DNA of 47,605 nt from Hyphomonadaceae bacterium. Lineage in GTDB: Bacteria > Pseudomonadota > Alphaproteobacteria > Caulobacterales > Hyphomonadaceae. The notes beneath the pieces are model-generated. The model ran no database searches and had not been told where the DNA came from. It worked only from the letters and a program-made list of their open reading frames with translations. The position numbers were made by a program, and so were the translations under genes. The stretch covers positions 1 to 47,605 of the forward strand of contig JAUYPV010000173.1 of NCBI GenBank assembly GCA_030697555.1. The letters are read 5' to 3'. The first letter of the stretch is position 1. The number at the start of each line of letters is the position of its first letter. This document shows, in pieces, positions 17,058 through 24,524 of the stretch.

Positions 17058-17650
17058 GTCAGCCACCGGACGACGAGAAGCACGGCGCCGGCCATCGCCA
17101 AGGTCGACAGAAGCAGAAAGACGCCGTCGCGCGCTGTCAGTCCGATGCCCATCAGGAGAATAGAGATCCCAGGCAGCACCGGTCCAAGCGGAATCAACCC
17201 AAGCGGGAACGTCACCAGAGCCGCGATCGTACACACGAGGGCAACACCGATGACGAAAGGCGGCCGCGTGAGAAAACCCAGCCGCGGCGCCGTCAGCTTG
17301 TCCGCGACGTGCGCCAGATTGCGCGTCGTCTTGACGAAGGTTTCCAGCGCTGGCCGCGGCATCTTCAGATCGAAGAGCTTGCGGGACATCATCGGATGCT
17401 TGAGGCCAAACAGAAGCTGCACCGAGAACAACAGCGTCGCGGCCGCCACCGCCCAGGTGGCGCCCGGCACGATGGTGAGCGGCGAGACCGCGATGAGCCC
17501 AAGCAGCAGGATCACGGCGCCGAACGAGCGGCGCTCCACAATCCCCATGAGCTGGCCAAGCGTGACCGTTTCCCCCGAGGTTTCCGTAACCAGGCAGTCG
17601 AGCAGACCGGTGAGGTTCTGCGCGGGCTGGCTAGTTTTTCTTGACGTCAT
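17054..17650 (-). CDS. ExoD-family membrane protein
   Basis: The 198-residue inner-membrane protein belongs to the exopolysaccharide synthesis ExoD family (PF06055). It opens with a soluble stretch containing ETVTLGQLMGIVERRSFGAVILLLGLIAV, the usual hallmark (G-x-R-S/G-F/Y-G-x-x-L-L). It then has TIVPGATWAVAAATLLFSVQ, a loop, and paired C-terminal TM helices (IGVALVCTIAALVTFPLGLIPLG and VFLLLSTLAMAGAVLLVV). ExoD was named from a Rhizobium exopolysaccharide/alkali phenotype; the biochemical role is not settled. It overlaps the lipoprotein gene upstream by 20 bases and CHAD downstream by 4. Confidence 0.9.
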   Translation of the reverse strand: MTSRKTSQPAQNLTGLLDCLVTETSGETVTLGQLMGIVERRSFGAVILLLGLIAVSPLTIVPGATWAVAAATLLFSVQLLFGLKHPMMSRKLFDLKMPRPALETFVKTTRNLAHVADKLTAPRLGFLTRPPFVIGVALVCTIAALVTFPLGLIPLGPVLPGISILLMGIGLTARDGVFLLLSTLAMAGAVLLVVRWLT

Positions 17651-18059
17651 AGTTCTTCAGCGGGTCCCGGATGTGTGTGCGCGTGTAGTGCGAGCGGGGC
17701 TCTTTCTCCGTTGGCCAGAATTCGACTGTCCACGCATGCACGTCATCGTTCAGCTGGAAGAGCCGCTCGCACTCGAGTTGCGGAACGGGCCGGCCATCCG
17801 GACGGTTCCCGTCGAGACAGCGAAAACCATCCTTCTCAAGCATCGCGCGCGCTTTCGTCTCGTCGCCGGCATTGTAGGTGCGCATGATGTAGCTGCGGAA
17901 CCCGGCGTCCACCGAACCTTCGGCATCTCGGTTCCAGAAGCCGAACTCCGTGCCGGCCGGGCCTGGGCCCTGCGGTGGACGCGGGCCGCCGGCAACCTTG
18001 TCGGTAGCGCAAGCAGAAGCGAGTGCGAGCACGGCCAATGCAGCCATTGCCAGTCTCAT
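17631..18059 (-). CDS. Lipoprotein of unknown function
   Basis: 142 residues. MRLAMAALAVLALASAC is a lipoprotein signal with lipobox LASAC; the +2 residue is Ala, so outer-membrane sorting is expected. The mature part starts with a Pro/Gly-rich linker. A compact domain follows with EFGFWNRDAEGSVDAGFRSYIMRTY, a Cys pair (FRCLDG and LECERLF) and an aromatic stretch WTVEFWPTEKEPRSHYTRTH. No known domain is recognised. I use the ATG at 18059 (AAAGG upstream) rather than the one seven codons earlier. It is first in the operon with exoD, CHAD and the Fe-S scaffold gene. Confidence 0.72.
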   Translation of the reverse strand: MRLAMAALAVLALASACATDKVAGGPRPPQGPGPAGTEFGFWNRDAEGSVDAGFRSYIMRTYNAGDETKARAMLEKDGFRCLDGNRPDGRPVPQLECERLFQLNDDVHAWTVEFWPTEKEPRSHYTRTHIRDPLKNYDVKKN

Positions 18060-18144
18060 GGGAGTACCTTTCACGACCATGCGCCAAGCATAGACTCAGC
18101 CCTGACGGCGTCAAAGCCCGCGAGCTGTGGGGGAATCGTCGCCC

Positions 18145-19518
18145 TCATATCCTTCGCCAAGTGCTGCCATCCGGGCCGTCCATTATCTCGATGCCTTCAG
18201 CGGCCAGCTCCTTGCGGATGCGATCGGCTTCGGCGAAATCCTTCGCCTTGCGGGCCGCGACGCGTGCGGCAACCAGCGCATCGATTCGTCCTGCGTCGGA
18301 GGCATCGCCCCGCGCCCAGTCATCGGGATCGCGCTGGAGCAGGCCGAGCAGCCTGCCGGCCGCCAGTATCTGACCCTTCAGGCGCGGCCATGCCAGCTCG
18401 CTCGACTTGTTCGCTTCTGTCGCGAGCGCCGACAGTTCGGCCAGCGCCTGTGGCGTGTTGAGGTCGTCGCACAATGCTTCGACCACACCGTCCGGCGCTT
18501 CGATGTCGGCCGCCTCCGCGTCCTTCATCCGGCGCAGCGCATTGTAGAGCCGGTCGAGCGTCGCCTTGGCCTGTGCGAGCAGCGCCTCTGTCCAGTCGAG
18601 TGGCCCCCGATAGTGCGCCGAAAGAAGCGCCATGCGCATCGTCTCGCCGTCATAGGTCTTCAGCAGGTCGTGAACGAGTTTAACGTTGCCGGTCGACTTC
18701 GACATCTTCTCGCTGTCGATGTCGAGAAAGCCGTTGTGTAGCCAGTAGTGCGCCATCGGCTTGCCGTGGGCGCATTCGCTCTGGGCAATCTCGTTCTCGT
18801 GGTGCGGGAAGATCAGGTCGAGCCCGCCGGCGTGGATGTCGATGGTCTCGCCCAGCACGGACTTCGCCATGGCGGAGCATTCGACGTGCCAGCCGGGTCG
18901 GCCCTCGCCCCACGGGCTCGGCCAGCGCGCTTCAGCTGGCTCGCCTGCCTTAGCGGCCTTCCAGAGAGCAAAGTCCGCCGGATCGCGCTTGCCGCCATCG
19001 ACCTCGACGCGGGCGCCAGCAACCATATCGTCGCGATTGCGGCCCGACAGTTTCCCGTAGTCATTCATCGAAGGGACGTGGAACAGCACGCCATTCTGCC
19101 CCTGATAGGCGTGGCCCTTGGCGACCAGCGTCCCGATGATCTCGACCATGTCCTCGATGTGCTCGGTCGCGTGCGGGCGATAGGTGGGCTCGATGACGCC
19201 CAGCGCGGCCATGTCCTCACGGTAAATCCGCTCGTAGAGCGCGGTTATCTCCGCGATCGGCCGGCCGGTTTCCGCAGCGGCGGCGATGATCTTGTCGTCC
19301 ACATCGGTGATGTTGGCGGCGTAGACTACGTGGTCTTCACCATAGGCCAGGCGCAGCAGCCGGAATAAAACGTCGAATGCGACAGGGGGCCGCGCATTGC
19401 CGATATGGGCGTAGGAATAGACGGTGGGTCCGCAGACATACATCGTCACCCGCTGCGGATTCATGGGCGAAAAGACCTGCTTTTCGCGTGTCAGCGTATT
19501 GTAGAGGCGGATGTCCAT
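18145..19518 (-). CDS. cysS: Cysteinyl-tRNA synthetase
   Basis: The 457-residue class I synthetase charges tRNA-Cys in the cytosol. The zinc and cysteine-selecting Cys is in MYVCGPTVY (about residue 29), followed by the HIGH-type motif AHIGNARP. ITDVDDKI, PGWHVECSAMA and the FPHHENEIAQSE stretch with the remaining zinc ligands are all intact, and the ATP loop is KMSKSTGN. The C-terminal helical anticodon part ends with KDFAEADRIRKELAAEGIEIMDGPDGSTW, typical for the family. Length matches (about 460). The gene stands divergent from folE across a 230-base gap. Confidence 0.97.
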   Translation of the reverse strand: MDIRLYNTLTREKQVFSPMNPQRVTMYVCGPTVYSYAHIGNARPPVAFDVLFRLLRLAYGEDHVVYAANITDVDDKIIAAAAETGRPIAEITALYERIYREDMAALGVIEPTYRPHATEHIEDMVEIIGTLVAKGHAYQGQNGVLFHVPSMNDYGKLSGRNRDDMVAGARVEVDGGKRDPADFALWKAAKAGEPAEARWPSPWGEGRPGWHVECSAMAKSVLGETIDIHAGGLDLIFPHHENEIAQSECAHGKPMAHYWLHNGFLDIDSEKMSKSTGNVKLVHDLLKTYDGETMRMALLSAHYRGPLDWTEALLAQAKATLDRLYNALRRMKDAEAADIEAPDGVVEALCDDLNTPQALAELSALATEANKSSELAWPRLKGQILAAGRLLGLLQRDPDDWARGDASDAGRIDALVAARVAARKAKDFAEADRIRKELAAEGIEIMDGPDGSTWRRI

Positions 19519-19748
19519 GGGAAGAGATTGGGTCCTGTCCTGACGGGGTTCTTGTTCCGTTAGGAATATTGGATAAACGTTTTTGCGAGGCAGCGAGGTT
19601 GGCGTTCTTCTGCGAGGCGCCTATGTCTCACGCGAACCATGCCCATTCCACTACAAAAAGTGGCAATCGGGCCTGGGAACTAGGGTGTCGTGAAGCCCGG
19701 GTTCTGAAATCCAAGAGATTTCCGGCCCCAGTAACGAAAGGATCGGCC

Positions 19749-20363
19749 ATGGATGCCGTGATCAAAGGCAAGGCCAAGGCCGAGACCGAGCCCTTCAAGC
19801 GCCCCTCCAGGGACGAAGCCGAGGATGCTGTGCGCACCCTCATCGCCTGGGCGGGGGATGACCCCAAGCGCGAAGGCCTGATCGACACGCCCGGCCGGGT
19901 GGTCGAGGCCTATGACGAATGGTTCAAAGGATACAATGCCGACCCGGAGGATTTCCTCTCGCGCACGTTCGAAGACGTGAAGGGCTATGACGACATCGTC
20001 ATGCTGCGCGACATCGATGTGGAATCGCACTGCGAGCACCATATGGCGCCGTTCCTCGGCACCGCCTGCGTCGCCTATATGCCGACCGAGAAAGTCGTCG
20101 GCATCTCCAAGCTCGCACGCGTCGTCGAGATCTACGCCAAGCGCCTGCAGACCCAGGAGACGATGACGTCGCAGATCCTGCACGCCATCCAAGACTCCCT
20201 GAAACCCCACGGCGTCGCTGTCCTGATCGACGCCAAGCACGAGTGCATGACGACACGCGGAGTACATCACCCCAACGTGTCGACCATCACCACGCAGTTC
20301 ACCGGCGTCTTCAAGACCGACAAGGAACTACGCGAACGCTTCCTGAGGCTGGCGGGACGGTAG
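19749..20363 (+). CDS. folE: GTP cyclohydrolase I
   Basis: The 204-residue enzyme converts GTP to 7,8-dihydroneopterin triphosphate, the first step of tetrahydrofolate synthesis. DPKREGLIDTPGRVVEAYDE is the family start. SHCEHHMAPFLG supplies the zinc Cys and His, and KHECMTTRG the second zinc Cys. LARVVEIYAKRLQTQE carries the substrate-binding region. The usual C-terminal FLRL is present. ATG at 19749 has GAAAGGAT upstream. The frame opens earlier at ATG 19623 with GAGG in front, which would add 42 residues unlike the family, so I keep the shorter form. Confidence 0.96.
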   Translation: MDAVIKGKAKAETEPFKRPSRDEAEDAVRTLIAWAGDDPKREGLIDTPGRVVEAYDEWFKGYNADPEDFLSRTFEDVKGYDDIVMLRDIDVESHCEHHMAPFLGTACVAYMPTEKVVGISKLARVVEIYAKRLQTQETMTSQILHAIQDSLKPHGVAVLIDAKHECMTTRGVHHPNVSTITTQFTGVFKTDKELRERFLRLAGR

Positions 20364-20368
20364 AATTC

Positions 20369-20380
20369 CCGACCGGTCGG
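20369..20380. other. Palindrome between convergent folE and DUF2785 gene
   Basis: CCGACCGGTCGG is a perfect 12-bp palindrome in the 39-base gap between the two convergent stops. It could help terminate both transcripts, but there is no T run and no room for a loop. Confidence 0.25.
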
Positions 20381-20402
20381 ATCGCAATGCGCGCCTCAGT
20401 GG

Positions 20403-21350
20403 CTACGGCATCGATTTCAGCGCCGACTCGAGCCCCGGCAACATCACATCGTCCGCCTTGTCCTCGCTCAGTCTGGCGTTGACGTAGAGCGCCTGCAGGA
20501 AGGCGTTGGTGTTGTGCCGCCAGGCGAGTCCATCGTTCGAGGCATTAAGCTTTTCAACGATAGCGATCGGTGGCGTCGCAAGTTGCTTGAACCAGTCCGT
20601 CCATTGCTGCTCGTTCTTCACGCCGCGCGCCGCCGCGAACAGGACGGGCTGCGCCAGCCGTTCGCTCTCGCCGTGGATGTAGACGTGGCCGTTCGGCGCC
20701 ACCTGCGTGCCGACGCCCGAGACAATGAGACCTAAGGCCTCCTTGTCGATGCGCGGATTGAGTGCGAGCTGCATCAGCAGGTCCGAGCCATGCGCCACGC
20801 CGTGGCGCCAGCCTTCTTTCTCATCGAAGCCGCGATAGTCGCGGATGTTGGTCATGTAGAACTGCGCCTTCACCGCCAGCGCGAGCAGTTCGCCGTCAGT
20901 CAGGAAAGGCTCGATCCGGTCGGCACGCGCGATCTCCGATAACACCAGCGCTGCGAATGGTTGCTGGAAGCCCAGCTCCGGCTTGTCTTCCGGCTGCTCC
21001 AGCCGAATCTGGAGGTCGGCGAGCAGGGCCTTCATCGTTGCCGGCGTCAGCTGGTTGGCGCGCATCATCCGCGCCAGAGCCTCATAGGCGATGCCGTCGC
21101 GCAGCGCCGGATCCGGATCGGAAAGGCACCGGGCAATCCCGATCGCGAAAGCCTGCCGCTCCGCGTCGTCGATAATGTGGAAATCCGCTGCCTTCAGCAT
21201 ATCGAGTTTGGCGCGGTCATATCCCGGCGGGATGCAGGCCTCGCCGCTCGCCGCCACATTAGCGCCTTCTCGCGGGCCGGCGGGCGCCTCCGCCGTCTTG
21301 GGCGAACACGCGGCAGCCAACGCGAACATGGCGGCTAAACAATGCTTCAT
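20403..21350 (-). CDS. DUF2785 family lipoprotein
   Basis: A protein of about 315 residues, starting with a lipoprotein signal (MKHCLAAMFALAAAC, lipobox LAAAC). The mature part is all-helical, HEAT-like. Family signatures are RDGIAYEALARMM and then YMTNIRDYRGFDEKEGWRHGVAHGSDLLMQLALN, which closely match the DUF2785 pattern (RGY/F-K/E-GW-HxVAHxxD). Most DUF2785 proteins I know are cytosolic, so a lipid-anchored one is a variation. Function is unknown. I prefer Met at 21350 over the first Met of the open frame at 21395, as it gives a normal lipoprotein signal. Confidence 0.82.
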   Translation of the reverse strand: MKHCLAAMFALAAACSPKTAEAPAGPREGANVAASGEACIPPGYDRAKLDMLKAADFHIIDDAERQAFAIGIARCLSDPDPALRDGIAYEALARMMRANQLTPATMKALLADLQIRLEQPEDKPELGFQQPFAALVLSEIARADRIEPFLTDGELLALAVKAQFYMTNIRDYRGFDEKEGWRHGVAHGSDLLMQLALNPRIDKEALGLIVSGVGTQVAPNGHVYIHGESERLAQPVLFAAARGVKNEQQWTDWFKQLATPPIAIVEKLNASNDGLAWRHNTNAFLQALYVNARLSEDKADDVMLPGLESALKSMP

Positions 21351-21441
21351 CCTGCATTCGTGCCGCGCCCGGAGACAACCTGCAAGAGTCGACACCTTGC
21401 CGCCTGATGACGGAGCGGCGGTTTCGCGCTAATCGGCGGGC

Positions 21442-21822
21442 ATGACCTACCCGCCCCCGCTTTCCGGTTCCGCCCAGGACGAGACGGTCGAGCTTCGCCC
21501 GAAGTTCGACGCCGACGGCCTCGTCGCCGCCATCGCGCAGGATGCGGACACCGGCGAAGTGCTCATGCTCGCCTGGATGAACGCCGACGCGCTGGAACAG
21601 ACGCTCGCCACCGGCCGCGCAGTCTACTGGTCGCGATCGCGCGAGGAACTCTGGCGCAAGGGCGACATGTCCGGCCACGAGCAGCACGTCGTCGAAGTGC
21701 GGGTCGATTGCGACCAGGACGCGGTGCTGTTGAAGGTCCGCCAGACCGGCGCGGCCTGCCACACAGGTCGGCGTGCCTGTTTCTACCGGATCGCCACGCC
21801 CTCGGGCTTGGCAAAAGACTGA
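21442..21822 (+). CDS. hisI: Phosphoribosyl-AMP cyclohydrolase
   Basis: A 126-residue stand-alone HisI that opens the adenine ring of phosphoribosyl-AMP in histidine synthesis. [40 protein letters not shown] and [19 protein letters not shown] are the family core. The metal-binding cysteines and aspartates lie in VDCDQD and [11 protein letters not shown]. No HisE domain is fused, as is usual in Alphaproteobacteria. It is not in a his operon here. The gene is divergent from the DUF2785 lipoprotein and followed by a serine hydrolase. Confidence 0.96.
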   Translation: MTYPPPLSGSAQDETVELRPKFDADGLVAAIAQDADTGEVLMLAWMNADALEQTLATGRAVYWSRSREELWRKGDMSGHEQHVVEVRVDCDQDAVLLKVRQTGAACHTGRRACFYRIATPSGLAKD

Positions 21823-21882
21823 GGCAGCTTCCGCTTCCTGATACTCTCCGGTAGCTTGCGCGCAACGCGCCGGAGAAATCCC

Positions 21883-22953
21883 ATGACCAAGTCCCTCGCC
21901 GCCCTCGTCGTCGCCCTCGCGCTGGGCGCCTGCGCTTCGCCGCCGGCCAGCACACAGCCGGCCGCGCCGCTGGTGAAGGTCGATCCTGCGGCGCAGGGCT
22001 GGAACACCGCCGCGCTGGCGGACGTGGCCAGCTACGCCCAGTCGCAGAAGACCACTGGCTTCCTGATCATCCAGGACCGGCGGATCATCGCTGAACACAA
22101 CTGGCCGCTCGGCGCCGACGCCGAGACCTTCCGCACCAACTTCGTGCACGGAACCACAGCGGTTGGCGCGCTGCTTGAAGACGTCGCTTCGCAGCAGAAG
22201 AGCTTCATCGCCATCCTCGTCGGCGTGGCCGTCGACAAGGGCCTGCTCGATATCTCGAAGCCGGTCTCGGCCTATGCCGGCGCAGGCTGGTCGAAGGCTT
22301 CACCCGAGCAGGAAGCCAAGATCACCGTCCGCAATCTGCTCGAGATGAATTCCGGCCTGAAAGAAAACCTCAGCTACGACTTCGAGCCGGGAACGAAGTT
22401 CTTCTACAACACGCCCGCCTACGCCATCACCAAGAAGGTGCTGGAGGGCGCATCGAAACAGTCGCTCGACGATCTCACACGGCTCTGGCTCACCGAACCC
22501 GCCGGCATGTCCGACACGTCCTGGCGCAAGCGCCCCGGCGCCTTCGCCGATGTCGGCAACCCGACCGGCCTCGTCACCACGCCGCGCGACATCGCGAAGA
22601 TGGGCCAGATCGTGCTTGACGGCGGCAAGGCGGCCGACGGCAAGCGCGTCATCTCGAAAAAGCAGCTCGACGCCCTATTCCAGCGCACGGCGACCAATCC
22701 GTCCTATGGCCATCTCTGGTGGCTCAATGGCGGGAGCTACTCCTTCGCGGCAGGCGCCAATGCGATGCGTAGCGAAGGCGCGTTCATTCCCGCCGGGCCC
22801 GCCGACATGGTCGCTGCAATGGGCGCGCAGGACCGCAAGCTGTTCGTCGTTCCCAGCCGCAAACTGATCGTCGTCCGCACCGGCCAGGCCGCCGACCGCG
22901 ATTTCAACCAGCAGCTCTGGACCCGCCTGATGAAAGCCGTTCCGGCGAAATAG
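21883..22953 (+). CDS. Serine beta-lactamase/DD-peptidase-like lipoprotein (class C family)
   Basis: A 356-residue exported protein of the beta-lactamase/esterase superfamily. The signal ends with lipobox LGAC (residues 13-16), so it is probably lipid-anchored. The active-site SxxK is SQQK in EDVASQQKSFIAIL (about residue 103) and the YxN is YNT in KFFYNTPAYA (about 168). RNLLEMNSGLKEN, ITKKVLEGASK and GLVTTPRDIAKMGQ are typical of the family. The third motif is less clear. Such proteins include 6-aminohexanoate hydrolase-like enzymes and esterases, so antibiotic resistance should not be assumed. ATG 21883 follows GGAGAAATC. Confidence 0.87.
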   Translation: MTKSLAALVVALALGACASPPASTQPAAPLVKVDPAAQGWNTAALADVASYAQSQKTTGFLIIQDRRIIAEHNWPLGADAETFRTNFVHGTTAVGALLEDVASQQKSFIAILVGVAVDKGLLDISKPVSAYAGAGWSKASPEQEAKITVRNLLEMNSGLKENLSYDFEPGTKFFYNTPAYAITKKVLEGASKQSLDDLTRLWLTEPAGMSDTSWRKRPGAFADVGNPTGLVTTPRDIAKMGQIVLDGGKAADGKRVISKKQLDALFQRTATNPSYGHLWWLNGGSYSFAAGANAMRSEGAFIPAGPADMVAAMGAQDRKLFVVPSRKLIVVRTGQAADRDFNQQLWTRLMKAVPAK

Positions 22954-22973
22954 CCTGCTGCCGCAGCAACACC

Positions 22974-22994
22974 GCAATTCGCACCCGAATTTGC
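22974..22994 (+). terminator. Weak hairpin after the serine hydrolase gene
   Basis: GCAATTCG and CGAATTTGC flank a CACC loop, 21 bases after the stop. The arms pair except for one extra T. No run of T follows, so termination is only a possibility. Confidence 0.3.
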
Positions 22995-23044
22995 CCCAGC
23001 CCAGGCGGAGCCTCGCGTCTATCGGCTGACGTGGAGGCTACCCG

Positions 23045-23329
23045 ATGAAGACCCTCGCAATTTCGATCCTACTGACGCTGGGCGTGTCCGCCCCGGCTTT
23101 CGCGCAAACGGCGGCCAAGCCGCCCGCTCCGGAAATCGCTTCAGATACCGCCAGCCCTGACGAAGCAGCGATCGCCGACGCGACGACGCCGGAGGATCGC
23201 GCCAGGCTTCTGCTCCGCTGCGCCGGCCCGCCGCCGCGCCCGATCGCCAGCAAGGAAACGGCAAAAGAGCCGATGTCCGAACCGGCCGTGGTCGTCGAGC
23301 ACGCTGGCGCCAGATCCCACGGCGGCTAA
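23045..23329 (+). CDS. Small secreted protein of unknown function
   Basis: 94 residues with a clear Sec signal (MKTLAISILLTLGVSAPAFAQ, cleavage AFA-Q). The mature about 73 residues are rich in Ala, Pro, Glu and Asp and have one Cys (LLLRCAGPPPRP). The sequence looks disordered, and no domain is visible. ATG at 23045 has TGGAGG about 6 bases upstream. It sits between the serine hydrolase and the alcohol dehydrogenase, separated by about 80-90 bases on each side, so it is probably a separate transcription unit. Confidence 0.66.
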   Translation: MKTLAISILLTLGVSAPAFAQTAAKPPAPEIASDTASPDEAAIADATTPEDRARLLLRCAGPPPRPIASKETAKEPMSEPAVVVEHAGARSHGG

Positions 23330-23354
23330 CCTTCCGCTGAGTACGCTCTTCTAT

Positions 23355-23399
23355 TCCTCCGGGAACCCATGCTAACGCAGCAGGGCATTTTCCGGAGGA
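23355..23399 (+). promoter_or_regulatory. Leader hairpin overlapping the dehydrogenase ribosome-binding site
   Basis: TCCTCCGG (23355-23362) is perfectly complementary to CCGGAGGA (23392-23399), and the stem can grow by about three pairs into the loop. The second arm contains the only good Shine-Dalgarno (GGAGG, 23394-23398) before the ATG at 23411. When folded, it would hide the ribosome site. A regulatory role is inferred. Confidence 0.4.
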
Positions 23400-23410
23400 C
23401 GCGCGTACCC

Positions 23411-24475
23411 ATGAAGAGCCAAGCCATCGTCGCCTACGGCAAGCCGCTCGAGGAAGTGACCTCCGACATCCCGACCCCCAAGGGCACGGAAGTCGTGGTG
23501 AAGATCACCCATTCGGGCGTCTGCCACTCGGACGTCCACCTGCAGGACGGCCATGTCGACCTCGGCGATGGCGACAAGATTGACTGGACGCGCGGACGCA
23601 CCCTTCCCCACACGCTGGGCCACGAGATCGAAGGCACGCTCAGCGCGGTGGGCCCGGAAGCTCAAGCTCTGCTTGAAGGCCGCAAGGTCGGCCATCGTTT
23701 CGTGGTCTTCCCGTGGATCGGTTGCGGAGAGTGCGCCACCTGCAAGCGCGACCAGGAACATATCTGCTCCAAACCGCGCCAGCTCGGCATCCAGGTCGCC
23801 GGCGGCTATGCCGAATACGTCCTCGTCCCGCACCCCAAATACCTGCTCGACGCCACCGGCGTGCCGGAAGGCCTTGCCGCCACCTACATGTGCTCGGGCA
23901 TCACGGCGTTCTCGGCGCTCAAGAAGGTCCGCAACGTGTTCGAGGGCGAGTCCATCCTGATCGTCGGCCTCGGCGGCGTCGGCATGATGGGCCTGCAGTT
24001 CGCCCGCGCCATGTTCCCCGACAAGAAGATCCTCGGCGCCGACATCGATCCCAAGAAACTCGAGGCCGCCAAGGCCGCCGGCGCCCACGCCGTCTACAAT
24101 TCCAAGGAAGCGGACTCGCTCAAGGCGCTCAAGGCCGACACGGGCGGCGGCGCTGCCGCCGCGGTCGACTTTGTCGGTTCGACGCCCTCCCTCAACTACG
24201 CCAACGGCGCCATCCGGCGCGGCGGCGAGATCATCGTGGTCGGCCTGTTCGGCGGCAAGTTCGCAGCGCCAATCCCCACTTTCCCGGGCCGCCCATTCTC
24301 GATCGTCGGGTCCTACACCGGACCGCTCGGCGAAACCCGGGAGATGATGGAGCTGGTGCGAGCCGGCAAGATCAAGGCGATACCGATCGAGGCCCGTCCG
24401 CTGGCCGACGCCAACAAGACGCTTGAGCAGCTCCGCGAAGGCTCGATCGTCGGCCGCGTGGTCCTGAAACCCTAG
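23411..24475 (+). CDS. Zinc-dependent alcohol dehydrogenase (MDR family)
   Basis: The 354-residue medium-chain dehydrogenase probably oxidises an alcohol or reduces an aldehyde with NAD(P). Catalytic zinc ligands are Cys38 (GVCHSD) and the GHE motif His71-Glu72. The structural zinc Cys cluster is 105, 108, 111 and 119 (GCGECATCKRDQEHIC). The Rossmann loop is VGLGGVGMMGLQ. GADIDPKKLEAAKAAGA follows with an Asp that suggests NAD(H). The substrate cannot be read from sequence. The 5' leader can fold over the ribosome-binding site (see the hairpin at 23355-23399). Confidence 0.92.
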   Translation: MKSQAIVAYGKPLEEVTSDIPTPKGTEVVVKITHSGVCHSDVHLQDGHVDLGDGDKIDWTRGRTLPHTLGHEIEGTLSAVGPEAQALLEGRKVGHRFVVFPWIGCGECATCKRDQEHICSKPRQLGIQVAGGYAEYVLVPHPKYLLDATGVPEGLAATYMCSGITAFSALKKVRNVFEGESILIVGLGGVGMMGLQFARAMFPDKKILGADIDPKKLEAAKAAGAHAVYNSKEADSLKALKADTGGGAAAAVDFVGSTPSLNYANGAIRRGGEIIVVGLFGGKFAAPIPTFPGRPFSIVGSYTGPLGETREMMELVRAGKIKAIPIEARPLADANKTLEQLREGSIVGRVVLKP

Positions 24476-24524
24476 TCTAATATCCCGGGCAGCGGCGCGA
24501 AACGGTTGGATGATACGTTGAAGC

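Noticed and set aside
19623-19748. Longer start for folE at ATG 19623
   Set aside because: It has a fair ribosome site, but the extra 42 residues do not resemble GTP cyclohydrolase I, while 19749 gives the normal length and a good site.
21883-22953. Calling the serine hydrolase an antibiotic-resistance beta-lactamase
   Set aside because: SxxK and YxN are shared by esterases, DD-peptidases and 6-aminohexanoate hydrolases; the third motif is unclear and no ampR-type regulator is adjacent.
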